From an uncultured Aquimarina sp. (GTDB lineage: Bacteria; Bacteroidota; Bacteroidia; Flavobacteriales; Flavobacteriaceae), in assembly GCA_947489685.1 (NCBI GenBank), contig CANLEM010000004.1, forward strand, positions 62,001 through 126,000: DNA of 64,000 bases. The letters are read 5' to 3'. Positions 52,562-61,280 of this stretch are shown here, piece by piece; the first letter of the stretch is position 1; each line of letters opens with the position of its first letter. Both the position numbers and the translations under genes were made by a program. The notes beneath the pieces are model-generated. The model ran no database searches and was not told the DNA's origin. It worked only from the letters and a program-made list of their open reading frames with translations.

Positions 52562-53701
52562 ATGCGCAATATTTTTGCATTTTCACTGGTATTATTTCTG
52601 TGTATTTCTTGTAAAAAAGTAAAACAAAACACAAGTGAGCTCACGGTGATGTACCTGGCTCCTCAAAACATCGAATATGCCAAAGGATTTTCTGTAAAGC
52701 ACCATACAACCCATAAAGAAATAAAGGTTACCTCTCCCTGGCCTAATGCAAAAAAAGAACTTACCTATATATTACATCCAAAGGGTACCGATAAACCTTT
52801 TTCTGATCCGAATACGATTTTTATTGAAGTTCCTATCGACAGAGTTGTAGTTACATCAACTACTGATATACCAATGCTAGAATACCTAAATCTAGAAGAG
52901 AGATTAGTGGGTTTTCCGCACACGGATTATATTTCTTCTGAAAAAACGAGGACGCTCGTCGATAATGGTACCATTAAAGAACTTGGAAAAGAATACAATC
53001 TAAATACCGAAGTTGTATTAGAACTTAATCCAGAACTTATTATCGGGTTTTCGGCTACCGGAAACACAAAAGCATATGATCTTATTCAAAAAACCGGAAT
53101 TCCTGTTGTTATAAACGGTTCCTGGATGGAGGAACACCCTCTGGGAAGAGCAGAATGGATAAAATTTGTTGCCGCTTTTTTTGGTAAAGAAACTGCCGCA
53201 GAAGAAATTTTTCAAACGATAAAAAAAGAGTATAATGAAGCTACAACTTTGGCGCGAAGCACCACCAAATCACCAACAGTTTTGTCTGGAAACATGTTTA
53301 AAGATGTATGGCACGTGCCCGGAGGAAATAGTTTTGTGGCAAAGTTTTTAAAAGATGCGCATACAGATTACCTCTGGGAAGACACTAAAAAAACAGGAAG
53401 TATCCCTTTAAGTTTTGAAAGTGTACTCGAAAAAGGGCAAAATGCAGATTTATGGATCGGATCTGGAAATTCTAAATCTCTTTTGGAATTAAAAGAGAAA
53501 AACCATCAGTATACATTATTCGACGCATTTAAAAATAAAACCGTATATTCTTCAACATTAAAACTTGGAGCCAAAGGTGGATTAATTTATTATGAATTAG
53601 GACCAATGAGGCCCGATTTGATACTTAAAGATATTATCAAAATTGCGCATCCAGAACTTTTAACCGATTACGAACCTTATTTTTTCGAAAAACTTAAATA
53701 A
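52562..53701 (+). CDS. btuF: ABC transporter cobalamin-type substrate-binding lipoprotein, BtuF-like
   Basis: The product is 379 aa from the ATG at 52562. The lipoprotein signal (FSLVLFLCISC) precedes a periplasmic-binding fold of the FecB/BtuF type: VVVTSTTDIPMLEYLNLEERLVGF, LNPELIIGFSATGN, the long helix EWIKFVAAFFGKETAAEEIF, and GPMRPDLILKDI. The context (B12 enzymes, a permease directly downstream) favours cobalamin over siderophore. The stop codon directly abuts the start of the permease gene. Confidence 0.88.
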   Translation: MRNIFAFSLVLFLCISCKKVKQNTSELTVMYLAPQNIEYAKGFSVKHHTTHKEIKVTSPWPNAKKELTYILHPKGTDKPFSDPNTIFIEVPIDRVVVTSTTDIPMLEYLNLEERLVGFPHTDYISSEKTRTLVDNGTIKELGKEYNLNTEVVLELNPELIIGFSATGNTKAYDLIQKTGIPVVINGSWMEEHPLGRAEWIKFVAAFFGKETAAEEIFQTIKKEYNEATTLARSTTKSPTVLSGNMFKDVWHVPGGNSFVAKFLKDAHTDYLWEDTKKTGSIPLSFESVLEKGQNADLWIGSGNSKSLLELKEKNHQYTLFDAFKNKTVYSSTLKLGAKGGLIYYELGPMRPDLILKDIIKIAHPELLTDYEPYFFEKLK

Positions 53702-54733
53702 TTGACCCCAAACAAATCATATAAAAAAGTTTTTATTGGTATTAGTGTGCTTTTGGTTATTTGCTTTATCACCAATATAAGTTTGGGCTCGGTAATTATT
53801 CCTTGGCTAGATACACTAAGTAGCCTTTTTGATGGGGCTGTCGAAAAAGAATCCTGGAAACATATTATTATCAATTATCGGTTACCAAAAGCAGTTACTG
53901 CCATAATTGTGGGTAGTGGATTAGGTGTCTCTGGTCTATTGATGCAAACCTTGTTTAGAAATCCTCTTGCTGGTCCTTTTGTTTTAGGAATTAGTTCTGG
54001 TGCTAGCCTAGGTGTCGCTATTCTTATTCTTAGTAGTTCTTTTGCGGGTGCTGCCCTATCGGCTTTTCTAATTTCTAAATGGGGATTAGTTATCGCAGCA
54101 AGTTTGGGTAGTATATTGGTATTAATTACAGTTATGCTTGTATCTGTTCGAGTAAGAGATACAATGGCAATACTTATTATTGGACTCATGTTTGGTAGTA
54201 TTACATCTGCGATTGTGAGTGTTCTTTCCTATTTTGCTCCTGCAGATCAATTACAACAGTATATTTTTTGGGGGTTTGGCAGTTTAGGAAATCTTTCGTG
54301 GAGTGACGTTCTGGTGTTTTGCGGAATATCTTTATTAGGGTTATTATTATCCATACTTGCTATCAAGCCGCTAAACACATTATTATTAGGTGAAAATTAT
54401 GCTCGAAGCCTTGGATTGAGTATTAAGAATAGTAGATTTCTTATCATTATGGCAACAGGGCTATTAGCCGGAAGCAGTACTGCCTTTGCGGGACCCATTG
54501 CTTTTATTGGCTTAGCGGTACCCCATCTTACACGACAACTTTTTCATACATCCAACCATAAAACGCTTATTCCTGCTGTTATATTAATCGGAAGTATCGT
54601 TATGTTGGTTTGTGATACCATAGCCCAACTTCCTTCAAGTCAGTATACCTTGCCAATAAATGCAATTACCTCCTTGATAGGAGCTCCCGTGGTTATATGG
54701 CTTTTGGTAAGAAAACGAAAAATGCTGTTTTAA
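53702..54733 (+). CDS. btuC: FecCD/BtuC-family ABC transporter permease
   Basis: The 343-residue polytopic membrane protein has the family motifs INYRLPKAVTAIIVGSGLGVSGLLMQ, FRNPLAGPFVLGISSGASLGV, GFGSLGNLSW and AGPIAFIGLAVPHLTRQLF, where the last includes the ATPase-coupling region. The start appears to be TTG at 53702, immediately after the btuF stop codon (TAA-TTG), because no ATG or other start occurs before the first membrane helix. No ATP-binding subunit gene (btuD) is found in this window, so the ATPase must be encoded elsewhere. Confidence 0.9.
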   Translation: MTPNKSYKKVFIGISVLLVICFITNISLGSVIIPWLDTLSSLFDGAVEKESWKHIIINYRLPKAVTAIIVGSGLGVSGLLMQTLFRNPLAGPFVLGISSGASLGVAILILSSSFAGAALSAFLISKWGLVIAASLGSILVLITVMLVSVRVRDTMAILIIGLMFGSITSAIVSVLSYFAPADQLQQYIFWGFGSLGNLSWSDVLVFCGISLLGLLLSILAIKPLNTLLLGENYARSLGLSIKNSRFLIIMATGLLAGSSTAFAGPIAFIGLAVPHLTRQLFHTSNHKTLIPAVILIGSIVMLVCDTIAQLPSSQYTLPINAITSLIGAPVVIWLLVRKRKMLF

Positions 54734-54805
54734 TAAGAATAATGCATATGCTGATTTTTAATAAGCTACAAAATCAGTATCTTTAAAACAAACCGTATAC
54801 GTTAT

Positions 54806-55384
54806 ATGAATCCTACCGAATACCTTGAAGGAATACACAAGCAATTTAAATACTATCAATCTTTAGGAGAAAGAACGATGGCTCAACTAACCGAAGAACA
54901 ACTTTTTTGGCAATATAATGAAGATAGTAATAGTATTGCGATTATTAGTAAGCACCTTTGGGGAAATATGAAATCCCGATGGACCGATTTTTTAACCACA
55001 GACGGAGAAAAAGAATGGAGAATGCGCGATGCCGAATTTGAAGATGATATTAAGACCAAAGAAGAATTATTAATAAAATGGAATGATGGTTGGCAATGTC
55101 TTTTTGAAGCTCTAGGAAGTATTAATGAAACTAATTTCAATACTCCCGTTTATATACGTAATATCGAGCACAGTATTACCGAAGCTATTAATAGGCAATT
55201 GGCACATTATTCATATCATGTTGGGCAAATTGTTTTTATCGGAAAAATGATCGCTGGTCAATCATGGCAAAGCCTCTCTATCCCAAAGGGAGATTCATCT
55301 TTATATAACAAAAAACGTTTCGAGCAACCTAAACATAAGGCACATTATACCGATAAACTTATGGATAATACCTCCGATCAATAA
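54806..55384 (+). CDS. DinB-like protein (DUF1572)
   Basis: The 192-residue four-helix-bundle protein has DinB-superfamily features: KYYQSLGERTMAQLTEEQLFW at the N terminus, SIAIISKHLWGNMKSRW with a first His, and LAHYSYHVGQIVFIGKMI with further His, together a likely divalent-metal site. The family has thiol-dependent or unknown activities. It stands alone before dnaN and is not obviously tied to the B12 genes. Confidence 0.85.
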   Translation: MNPTEYLEGIHKQFKYYQSLGERTMAQLTEEQLFWQYNEDSNSIAIISKHLWGNMKSRWTDFLTTDGEKEWRMRDAEFEDDIKTKEELLIKWNDGWQCLFEALGSINETNFNTPVYIRNIEHSITEAINRQLAHYSYHVGQIVFIGKMIAGQSWQSLSIPKGDSSLYNKKRFEQPKHKAHYTDKLMDNTSDQ

Positions 55385-55625
55385 ATCCAAAATCACACCT
55401 AGGCATTTACAATTCATGGCAGATAGTCAATAACTCCCTTAGGTTTGTTAATAACTATGGTTTTATGCATACCAAAATCCTTATGGATTACAATTATATT
55501 TGCGTACGACTGAGTAAAATTATCACTCACAAATTTAAAATAACCTATTACTAAGCAACTTTAATTAGTAGCAATGTATTACGGTTTAATTTGTTTTACG
55601 ACTAACAAACAATAAAGAAATACCA

Positions 55626-56744
55626 ATGAAATTTATAGTATCCAGTTCATACTTATTAAAACAACTCCAGGTATTAGGCGGGGTAATTAATAACAGCAAC
55701 ACCTTACCTATATTAGATAATTTTTTGTTTGAATTAGATAACAACGCATTAACCGTTTCTGCATCAGATTTGGAGACTACGATGTCTACAAAACTAGAAG
55801 TAGAATCTTCGGATCAAGGTGTAATAGCTGTACCGGCTAAATTGTTATTAGAAACGTTAAAGACGTTCCCAGAGCAACCATTAACATTTGTAGCTGGTGA
55901 TAATAATACTGTAGAGATTAGTTCTAATCATGGTAAATATGCACTGGCATATGCAAATGGAGAAGAATTCCCAAAAGCTGTAGAGTTAGAAGACCCTAGC
56001 GCTACTACCCTTCTTGGTGATATTTTGGCTACTGCCGTGAGTAAAACTATTTTTGCAACAGGTAATGACGATCTTAGACCTGTAATGAGCGGAGTATTCT
56101 TTCAGTTTTCTACAGAAGGATTAACCTTTGTAGCTACAGATGCGCATAAGCTTGTAAAATATACTCGAGGAGATGTACAAGCTTCTCAAGCTGCTGAGTT
56201 TATTATGCCCAAAAAACCTTTAAACTTATTAAAAGGAATTTTGGCAGGTAGTGACAGTGAAGTATTAATAGAGTACAATGAGTCTAACGCCAAATTCTCT
56301 TTTGATGAAACTCAATTAATTTGTAGACTGATTGATGGAAAATACCCTAATTACGAAGCAGTAATCCCAAAAGAAAATCCTAATAAATTAACGATTGCTC
56401 GTACACAATTCTTAAACTCTGTTAGAAGGGTGTCGATTTTCTCTAATAAAACAACACATCAGATTAGATTAAAGATTGCTGGTGCAGAATTAAATGTATC
56501 TGCAGAGGATATTGACTACTCTAATAAAGCCGAAGAACGATTAACATGTGATTACCAAGGTGATGATATGCAAATCGGATTTAATTCTCGCTTTCTTAGC
56601 GAAATGCTTAATAACCTAAATGCAGATGATGTTCAGTTAGAAATGTCCTTACCAAATAGAGCAGGAATTCTAACTCCTGTAGATGGTTTGGATGAAGGTG
56701 AACATGTTACTATGCTAGTTATGCCAGTGATGCTCAATAATTAA
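55626..56744 (+). CDS. dnaN: DNA polymerase III beta subunit (sliding clamp)
   Basis: The 372-residue three-domain clamp starts MKFIVSSSYLLKQLQVLGGV. It contains the family segments NTLPILDNFLFEL, DLETTMSTKLEV, RPVMSGVFFQFS with TFVATDAHKLVKY, IDGKYPNYEAVIP, and the C-terminal VTMLVMPVMLNN. The usual order dnaA-dnaN is not seen here. A TATATTTG at 55495-55502 may be the -7 box, but I find no matching -33 box. A terminator follows. Confidence 0.96.
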   Translation: MKFIVSSSYLLKQLQVLGGVINNSNTLPILDNFLFELDNNALTVSASDLETTMSTKLEVESSDQGVIAVPAKLLLETLKTFPEQPLTFVAGDNNTVEISSNHGKYALAYANGEEFPKAVELEDPSATTLLGDILATAVSKTIFATGNDDLRPVMSGVFFQFSTEGLTFVATDAHKLVKYTRGDVQASQAAEFIMPKKPLNLLKGILAGSDSEVLIEYNESNAKFSFDETQLICRLIDGKYPNYEAVIPKENPNKLTIARTQFLNSVRRVSIFSNKTTHQIRLKIAGAELNVSAEDIDYSNKAEERLTCDYQGDDMQIGFNSRFLSEMLNNLNADDVQLEMSLPNRAGILTPVDGLDEGEHVTMLVMPVMLNN

Positions 56745-56768
56745 TTGTCATTTTACATAAAACATAGA

Positions 56769-56799
56769 AAAACCAACCTGAAAACGGGTTGGTTTTTTT
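56769..56799 (+). terminator. Rho-independent terminator after dnaN
   Basis: AACCAACCTG, a tetraloop AAAA and CGGGTTGGTT are followed by a run of T. It starts 25 bp after the dnaN stop. Confidence 0.85.
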
Positions 56800-56914
56800 G
56801 TTAAAAACAACCTTCCAGTGCAAATAAATTGGCTTTTTTTTAAAGATTTAAAAAAAAATAACGAGATTTAAACATTAATAAAGCAGTTTTTACCCCAATT
56901 AAAGTTATTAAAAC

Positions 56915-57307
56915 ATGAACACTAAGCTCATAACCTTATTGATATGTATCAGCATTGCTGCTATGGGATTTATTTCACCCACACATAAAAATGATGAATA
57001 CACGTATAAATTAACGGTTGTATCCCTTAATAATCAAACACAAAACTTTGATCTTACTATAAAAAAACACAATGCAAAAGAAATCGTACTTAAAGATCTA
57101 AAAACTCCTTATGAAAAAGAGCTTGGTGTCGGCACTTATGATATTATAGTGGATAAAGGTGTCGCCGATGCATCTATTGAGGCAAATGTGGCAGGAATAT
57201 TGAATAAAAAAAAATGGACATGGGCAGTGTATTCTAACAAAGATCACAAAATGATAAAGCTTCAGGCTGGTCCCGAAGGTCAAACTGGAGTACTTACAGA
57301 TTGGTAA
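56915..57307 (+). CDS. Small secreted protein 1, unknown function
   Basis: The 130-residue protein has a signal-like N terminus (LITLLICISIAAMGFISPTHK), followed by a beta-rich domain: YKLTVVSLNNQTQNFDLTI, LKTPYEKELGVGTYDIIV, ASIEANVAG, IKLQAGPEGQTGV. The following gene encodes a protein with the same pattern (TPFEKELG, ASIEGMVVG, ELQAGPGGE), so this is a tandem paralogous pair. No family recognised. Confidence 0.75.
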   Translation: MNTKLITLLICISIAAMGFISPTHKNDEYTYKLTVVSLNNQTQNFDLTIKKHNAKEIVLKDLKTPYEKELGVGTYDIIVDKGVADASIEANVAGILNKKKWTWAVYSNKDHKMIKLQAGPEGQTGVLTDW

Positions 57308-57396
57308 CTTGATTTTTTTTACACATGAAGATGTTGAAATTCGAAAAATAAACAAAACCCTAATTATAAAATTACTTAACTTAAAAAAGTATCATT

Positions 57397-57795
57397 ATGA
57401 AAATTAAAATAATCGCACTACTTGTTGTTATAGGATGTATTGGCACAAGTTTTACAACCATAAATATAAATGAAGGATATACATATATTCTTACAGTAAA
57501 ATCTGTTAAAGGTAGTATCGAAACTTTTGATCTGAAAATCTTAAGTTTTTCAAATACCAGCAAAGAACCAAAAGAAACAATATTAAAAGCTGTACAAACT
57601 CCATTTGAGAAAGAATTAGGTAATGGTAAACATGTCATTACCATAACATCGGATAAAGATGATGCATCTATTGAAGGTATGGTGGTAGGTGTTCAAAATG
57701 GCGAAAAGAAAGGTTGGGCATCTTCTAAAAACGAAAGAACAAAAGTAATAGAGTTACAAGCTGGTCCGGGTGGTGAATATAGAGCTGCACAATAG
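57397..57795 (+). CDS. Small secreted protein 2, paralogue of the preceding gene
   Basis: The 132-residue protein has a signal peptide (IIALLVVIGCIGTSFT). It then shows YTYILTVKSVKGSIETFDLKI, QTPFEKELGNGKHVITI, DDASIEGMVVGVQNG and VIELQAGPGGEYRA. It resembles the protein at 56915-57307 throughout and lies 89 bp after it. Conserved D-A-S-I-E and Q-A-G-P motifs could mark a ligand or interaction face. Function unknown; a terminator follows. Confidence 0.75.
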   Translation: MKIKIIALLVVIGCIGTSFTTININEGYTYILTVKSVKGSIETFDLKILSFSNTSKEPKETILKAVQTPFEKELGNGKHVITITSDKDDASIEGMVVGVQNGEKKGWASSKNERTKVIELQAGPGGEYRAAQ

Positions 57796-57878
57796 ATATT
57801 GTAATATTGATCTGATCATCTGTGATAGTATAATTAATTAACTAAGGAATAGATATTGATCAGTACCAAATGATATAT

Positions 57879-57908
57879 CCGGCCTCTATATAGTGGTCGG
57901 TTTTTTTT
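57879..57908 (+). terminator. Rho-independent terminator after the secreted pair
   Basis: CCGGCC and GGTCGG pair (one G-T) around a short AT loop, followed by eight T. Confidence 0.75.
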
Positions 57909-57937
57909 ATTTTAATCATAGATCAAAGTATACTGAT

Positions 57938-58936
57938 ATGAAAAAAATTGCAGTTATAGGAGCAACAGGTATGTTAGGGCATCATGTCGCCAAACACATC
58001 TTAGAAGATCCAAATAACTTGCTTTATGTTATACACAGAGAAACTTCAGATCTTTCGTCAATTACCGACCTAAAGTATACCGGTAGAGTAGCTGATTTAA
58101 ATGACCAAGAAAGTCTTATCAAATCTTTTGACGGGCTAGATTATGTACTTAATTGCGGTGCTTATTACCCCAGTATTCCCAAAAAATTAAAAGATGAAAT
58201 AAAAATTGCTCAATCGCAAATGAGTAATTTTATCAATGCCATAAAAAAGAGTGCTGTCAAAAAAGGGCTTTATTTGGGCGGTGCAATTGCCATCCCAAAA
58301 TCTAATAGCGGCACCGCCAATGAAAGCGGAATATATACGAGTGCTCCAAAAAATAAATCTGCTTATGTTCAAGTAAAATGGATCATGGACAAGATGGCAA
58401 GAGAAGCGGGGCAATCGGGAATCCCCATAGTCATTGGTATACCATCCATGACTTTTGGAGAATATGACTATGGTCCTTCTACTGGGCGGATTATCACCAA
58501 TACCGCTAATCAAACCTTACCTGGTTTTGTAAATGGCGATAGAAATGTGGTTTATGCAAGAGATGCCGCAAAAGGACTTCTGTCTGCTTGTATTCATGGT
58601 CGTATTGGCGAACGTTATCTAATCACCGGAGAAAATATTTCGATGAAAGATATCATTCAAAAAATAATTGAAATCGAAGGCATCAATATAATGCCTAAAG
58701 AAGTTTCGCTTTGGCTAGCCAAACTAGTTTCAAAAATCAAAATTACAAAGTATAGGCTTTTTGGAGGTGAATTACCTTTGCTTGATGACACGGCAATCGC
58801 AGTAATGTCTGCCGGACAGTTTTTGGATGGGAATAAAGCAAAAAAAGAATTAAACTACACACCAAAAACATCCGTAGATACTGCTTTAGAAAAAACAATT
58901 ACTTGGTTTAAGTCAAATAACTATATCAAAAACTAA
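57938..58936 (+). CDS. NAD(P)-dependent epimerase/dehydratase-like protein (extended SDR)
   Basis: The product is 332 aa from the ATG at 57938 (MKKIAVIGATGMLGHHV). The Rossmann glycine motif is GATGMLG, followed by an Asp-acidic segment (GRVADLNDQESL), VLNCGAYYP, a Y-x-x-x-K-like segment (SAYVQVKWIMDKMA) and IVIGIPSMTFGEYD. The C-terminal part (LTGENISMKDIIQKI-like) fits dihydroflavonol-reductase-like extended SDRs. It is probably an oxidoreductase or epimerase of a small molecule; the substrate is unknown. It is followed by an alpha/beta hydrolase gene 18 bp downstream in the same orientation. Confidence 0.85.
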   Translation: MKKIAVIGATGMLGHHVAKHILEDPNNLLYVIHRETSDLSSITDLKYTGRVADLNDQESLIKSFDGLDYVLNCGAYYPSIPKKLKDEIKIAQSQMSNFINAIKKSAVKKGLYLGGAIAIPKSNSGTANESGIYTSAPKNKSAYVQVKWIMDKMAREAGQSGIPIVIGIPSMTFGEYDYGPSTGRIITNTANQTLPGFVNGDRNVVYARDAAKGLLSACIHGRIGERYLITGENISMKDIIQKIIEIEGINIMPKEVSLWLAKLVSKIKITKYRLFGGELPLLDDTAIAVMSAGQFLDGNKAKKELNYTPKTSVDTALEKTITWFKSNNYIKN

Positions 58937-58954
58937 TAGTAACAAATCGATTTG

Positions 58955-59806
58955 ATGATCAATATCCAAACCATAGATGATTACTCACTTTCTGCAAAAG
59001 TGTACATTACAGAAGCATCAATGCCAAAAAATAAAGTTTTAATCGTTAATTCGGCAACGGCTGTAAGCAAGAAACTATATCATCATTACGCATTGTTTAT
59101 GTCTAACCAAGGATATAATGTAATAACCTATGATTATCGTGGTATCGCAAACTCTAGACCAAAGCGTTTAAGAGGGTTCGAAACTTCATTTTTAGAATGG
59201 GGACAACAAGATTTCTCTGCAATACTAGATTATGCCAAAACCAGGTTTACCGACCATACTATAATTGTATTAGGTCATAGTATTGGAGGTACCATTATAG
59301 GGATGACAGAAAAAAACAAGGATATTAGCGGTATCATTACAATAGGTGCACAAACCGCTTATTATAAAGATTGGGCAAAAAAACATAAAACCAAAATCTA
59401 TATATTATGGCATATGTTATTACCCATGATTACATATATTGTAGGGTATTTTCCCGGAAAAAGACTTAGAATGTTAGAGGATGTCCCAAAAGGTGTTATC
59501 AAACAATGGCATAACAGGAGACATCATGAAAACATGAAAATACAATTGGAGCGTAAAGGAGTACAATTCTTTTATCATAAGTGTATGGCAAAATTGCTCA
59601 CTTTGGGCATCGAAGATGATCCCATAGGAACCGAAGTTGCTATTAGAAGAATCCATGATCTTTTTGAGAACTCTGACAAAAAATTAGAAATGATAAAGTT
59701 AGCCGATGTCCCAACTCAAAAAATTGGTCATTTTGGTTTTTTTAGTCGAAAATTTAAAGACTCACTATGGGTAAAAACATTGCAATGGTTTGATGCTATA
59801 TCATAA
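58955..59806 (+). CDS. Alpha/beta hydrolase fold protein
   Basis: The product is 283 aa from the ATG at 58955. It contains the nucleophile elbow GHSIGG preceded by TIIVLGHS, an upstream region VITYDYRGIANSRP, and a late His (KIGHFGFF) suited to the catalytic triad. The fold and length resemble the COG4757-type hydrolases (predicted). Substrate unknown. It is co-directional with the SDR gene and the PLP enzyme gene. Confidence 0.87.
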   Translation: MINIQTIDDYSLSAKVYITEASMPKNKVLIVNSATAVSKKLYHHYALFMSNQGYNVITYDYRGIANSRPKRLRGFETSFLEWGQQDFSAILDYAKTRFTDHTIIVLGHSIGGTIIGMTEKNKDISGIITIGAQTAYYKDWAKKHKTKIYILWHMLLPMITYIVGYFPGKRLRMLEDVPKGVIKQWHNRRHHENMKIQLERKGVQFFYHKCMAKLLTLGIEDDPIGTEVAIRRIHDLFENSDKKLEMIKLADVPTQKIGHFGFFSRKFKDSLWVKTLQWFDAIS

Positions 59807-59834
59807 TCCTAAATAAAAAAATGTAATACATAAA

Positions 59835-60770
59835 ATGACAAAAATAGATCTTGCCGATTGCAGTAAAAGAATACAACCGTACATTCACAGAACTTCAGTC
59901 CTTACTTCTTCTCTACTTAATGAAATCTCTGGAGCATCTATCTTTTTTAAATGTGAAAATTTTCAACGTATGGGAGCTTTCAAAATGAGGGGTGCGGCTA
60001 ATGCAATCCTACAATTATCAAAACAACAACAGTCAAAAGGTGTGGTAACTCATTCGTCAGGAAATTTTGCTCAGGCACTATCTCTTGCGGCAAAGAGTCT
60101 TGGTGTAAAAGCTTATATCGTTATGCCTTCTACTGCACCTCAAGTAAAAAAGGATGCAGTAAAAGGATATGGTGGTGAAATTATTGAATGTCCTCCTACT
60201 CTAGAAAACCGAGAAAAAGCCGCGGCTCATATTCAAAAAGAAAAAGGAGCGACTTTTTTACACCCGTCAAATGATCTTGATGTTATCCTCGGGCAAGGCA
60301 CTGCGGCTCTTGAATTATTAGAAGATCATCCAAATCTTGAATATATTTTTACTCCAGTTGGTGGAGGTGGCTTAATAGCTGGCACTGCTCTGGCCGCGCA
60401 CTATTTTGGAAAAGATTGTAAAGTTATCGGCGGGGAACCATTCGAGGTTGATGATGCATATCGATCCTTGTTGAGTGGTACAATTGAAACTAATGCAACT
60501 GCCAATACAATTGCCGATGGACTTAAAACTCAACTAGGTGATATCAATTTTCCAATTATTCAAAAACATGTCTCTGAAATCATACGAGTAGAAGAACAGG
60601 AAATTATAAAGGCTATGAAGTTAATCTGGGAAAGGATGAAAATAATTATAGAACCTTCTTGCGCAGTTCCGTTTGCCGCACTTTTACGAGAAAAGCATCG
60701 CTTTGAACATAAAAAAATAGGAATTGTTCTTTCTGGAGGCAATGTAGATTTAGAAAAATTACCATTCTAA
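59835..60770 (+). CDS. PLP-dependent threonine/serine dehydratase or serine racemase
   Basis: The 311-residue fold-type II PLP enzyme has the Schiff-base Lys at about residue 50 (MGAFKMRGAANA), the SSGNFAQA substrate loop and the glycine-rich phosphate loop TPVGGGGLIAG. No regulatory ACT-like domain follows, so it is a catabolic-type dehydratase or racemase rather than biosynthetic IlvA. It ends before the operator cluster of the BlaI/M56 pair. Confidence 0.9.
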   Translation: MTKIDLADCSKRIQPYIHRTSVLTSSLLNEISGASIFFKCENFQRMGAFKMRGAANAILQLSKQQQSKGVVTHSSGNFAQALSLAAKSLGVKAYIVMPSTAPQVKKDAVKGYGGEIIECPPTLENREKAAAHIQKEKGATFLHPSNDLDVILGQGTAALELLEDHPNLEYIFTPVGGGGLIAGTALAAHYFGKDCKVIGGEPFEVDDAYRSLLSGTIETNATANTIADGLKTQLGDINFPIIQKHVSEIIRVEEQEIIKAMKLIWERMKIIIEPSCAVPFAALLREKHRFEHKKIGIVLSGGNVDLEKLPF

Positions 60771-60835
60771 AATACATTTTACAAATATTTAACAATACCG
60801 CTAATCCTTTTTAAAATCAATGATCCACAAGGAAA

Positions 60836-60892
60836 TCTCCTAATTAATTAGGAGAACTACTAATAGATTAGTTGTGAAACTAATAAATTAGT
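60836..60892. promoter_or_regulatory. Three phased palindromic operators of the BlaI/M56 operon
   Basis: Three palindromes share the core TAATnnATTA: tctcctaattaattaggaga (60836-60855, perfect 20 bp), actaatagattagt (60859-60872) and actaataaattagt (60879-60892). Their centres are at 60845.5, 60865.5 and 60885.5, exactly 20 bp (about two helical turns) apart. This would let three repressor dimers bind the same face of the DNA. Operators 2 and 3 overlap or lie between the promoter boxes. Confidence 0.75.
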
Positions 60893-60902
60893 AGTAGGTT
60901 TG
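60872..60902 (+). promoter_or_regulatory. Predicted promoter of the BlaI/M56 operon
   Basis: TTG at 60872-60874 and TAGGTTTG at 60895-60902 match the Bacteroidetes boxes with a 20-bp spacer. It overlaps operators 2 and 3, as expected for repression by BlaI. Transcription would begin near 60909, so the in-frame ATG at 60900 cannot be the start, supporting the ATG at 60921. Confidence 0.6.
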
Positions 60903-60920
60903 TTTTGTAAAATAATTACT

Positions 60921-61280
60921 ATGCAAAAGTTAGCCAAAAGAGAAGAACAAATCATGCAAAGTTTATGGAAACTTGAGAAAGCTTTTATAAAAGAGATCAT
61001 TGAGGAACTAACAGATCCTAAACCTCATTACAACACTACTGCGACCATTGTTAAAATTTTAGAAGAAAAAGGATTTATTAACCATGTTGCCTATGGCAAT
61101 AGCTTTCAATACTATCCATTAATATCCAAAGATGCCTATCAAAAAGAAGTTTTGGGTGAAGTAGTGCATAATTATTTTGATAACTCTCCTCTAGCCTTGG
61201 TTAAGTTTTTTGCTAAGGAAGAAAAAATCAACACCGAAGAATTAGAAGAAATTATTCAACTTATTAAAAGCAAAAAATAA
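60921..61280 (+). CDS. BlaI/MecI family transcriptional repressor
   Basis: The 119-residue winged-helix repressor shows KLAKREEQIMQSLWKLEKAFIKEIIEEL (helices 1-2), TTATIVKILEEKGFINHVAYGNSFQYYPLIS (recognition helix and wing) and a C-terminal dimerisation part. The length is usual for BlaI/MecI. These repressors are inactivated by the cognate M56 peptidase, encoded immediately downstream; stop and start codons overlap (TAATG). The triple palindrome upstream is its likely binding site. Confidence 0.9.
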   Translation: MQKLAKREEQIMQSLWKLEKAFIKEIIEELTDPKPHYNTTATIVKILEEKGFINHVAYGNSFQYYPLISKDAYQKEVLGEVVHNYFDNSPLALVKFFAKEEKINTEELEEIIQLIKSKK

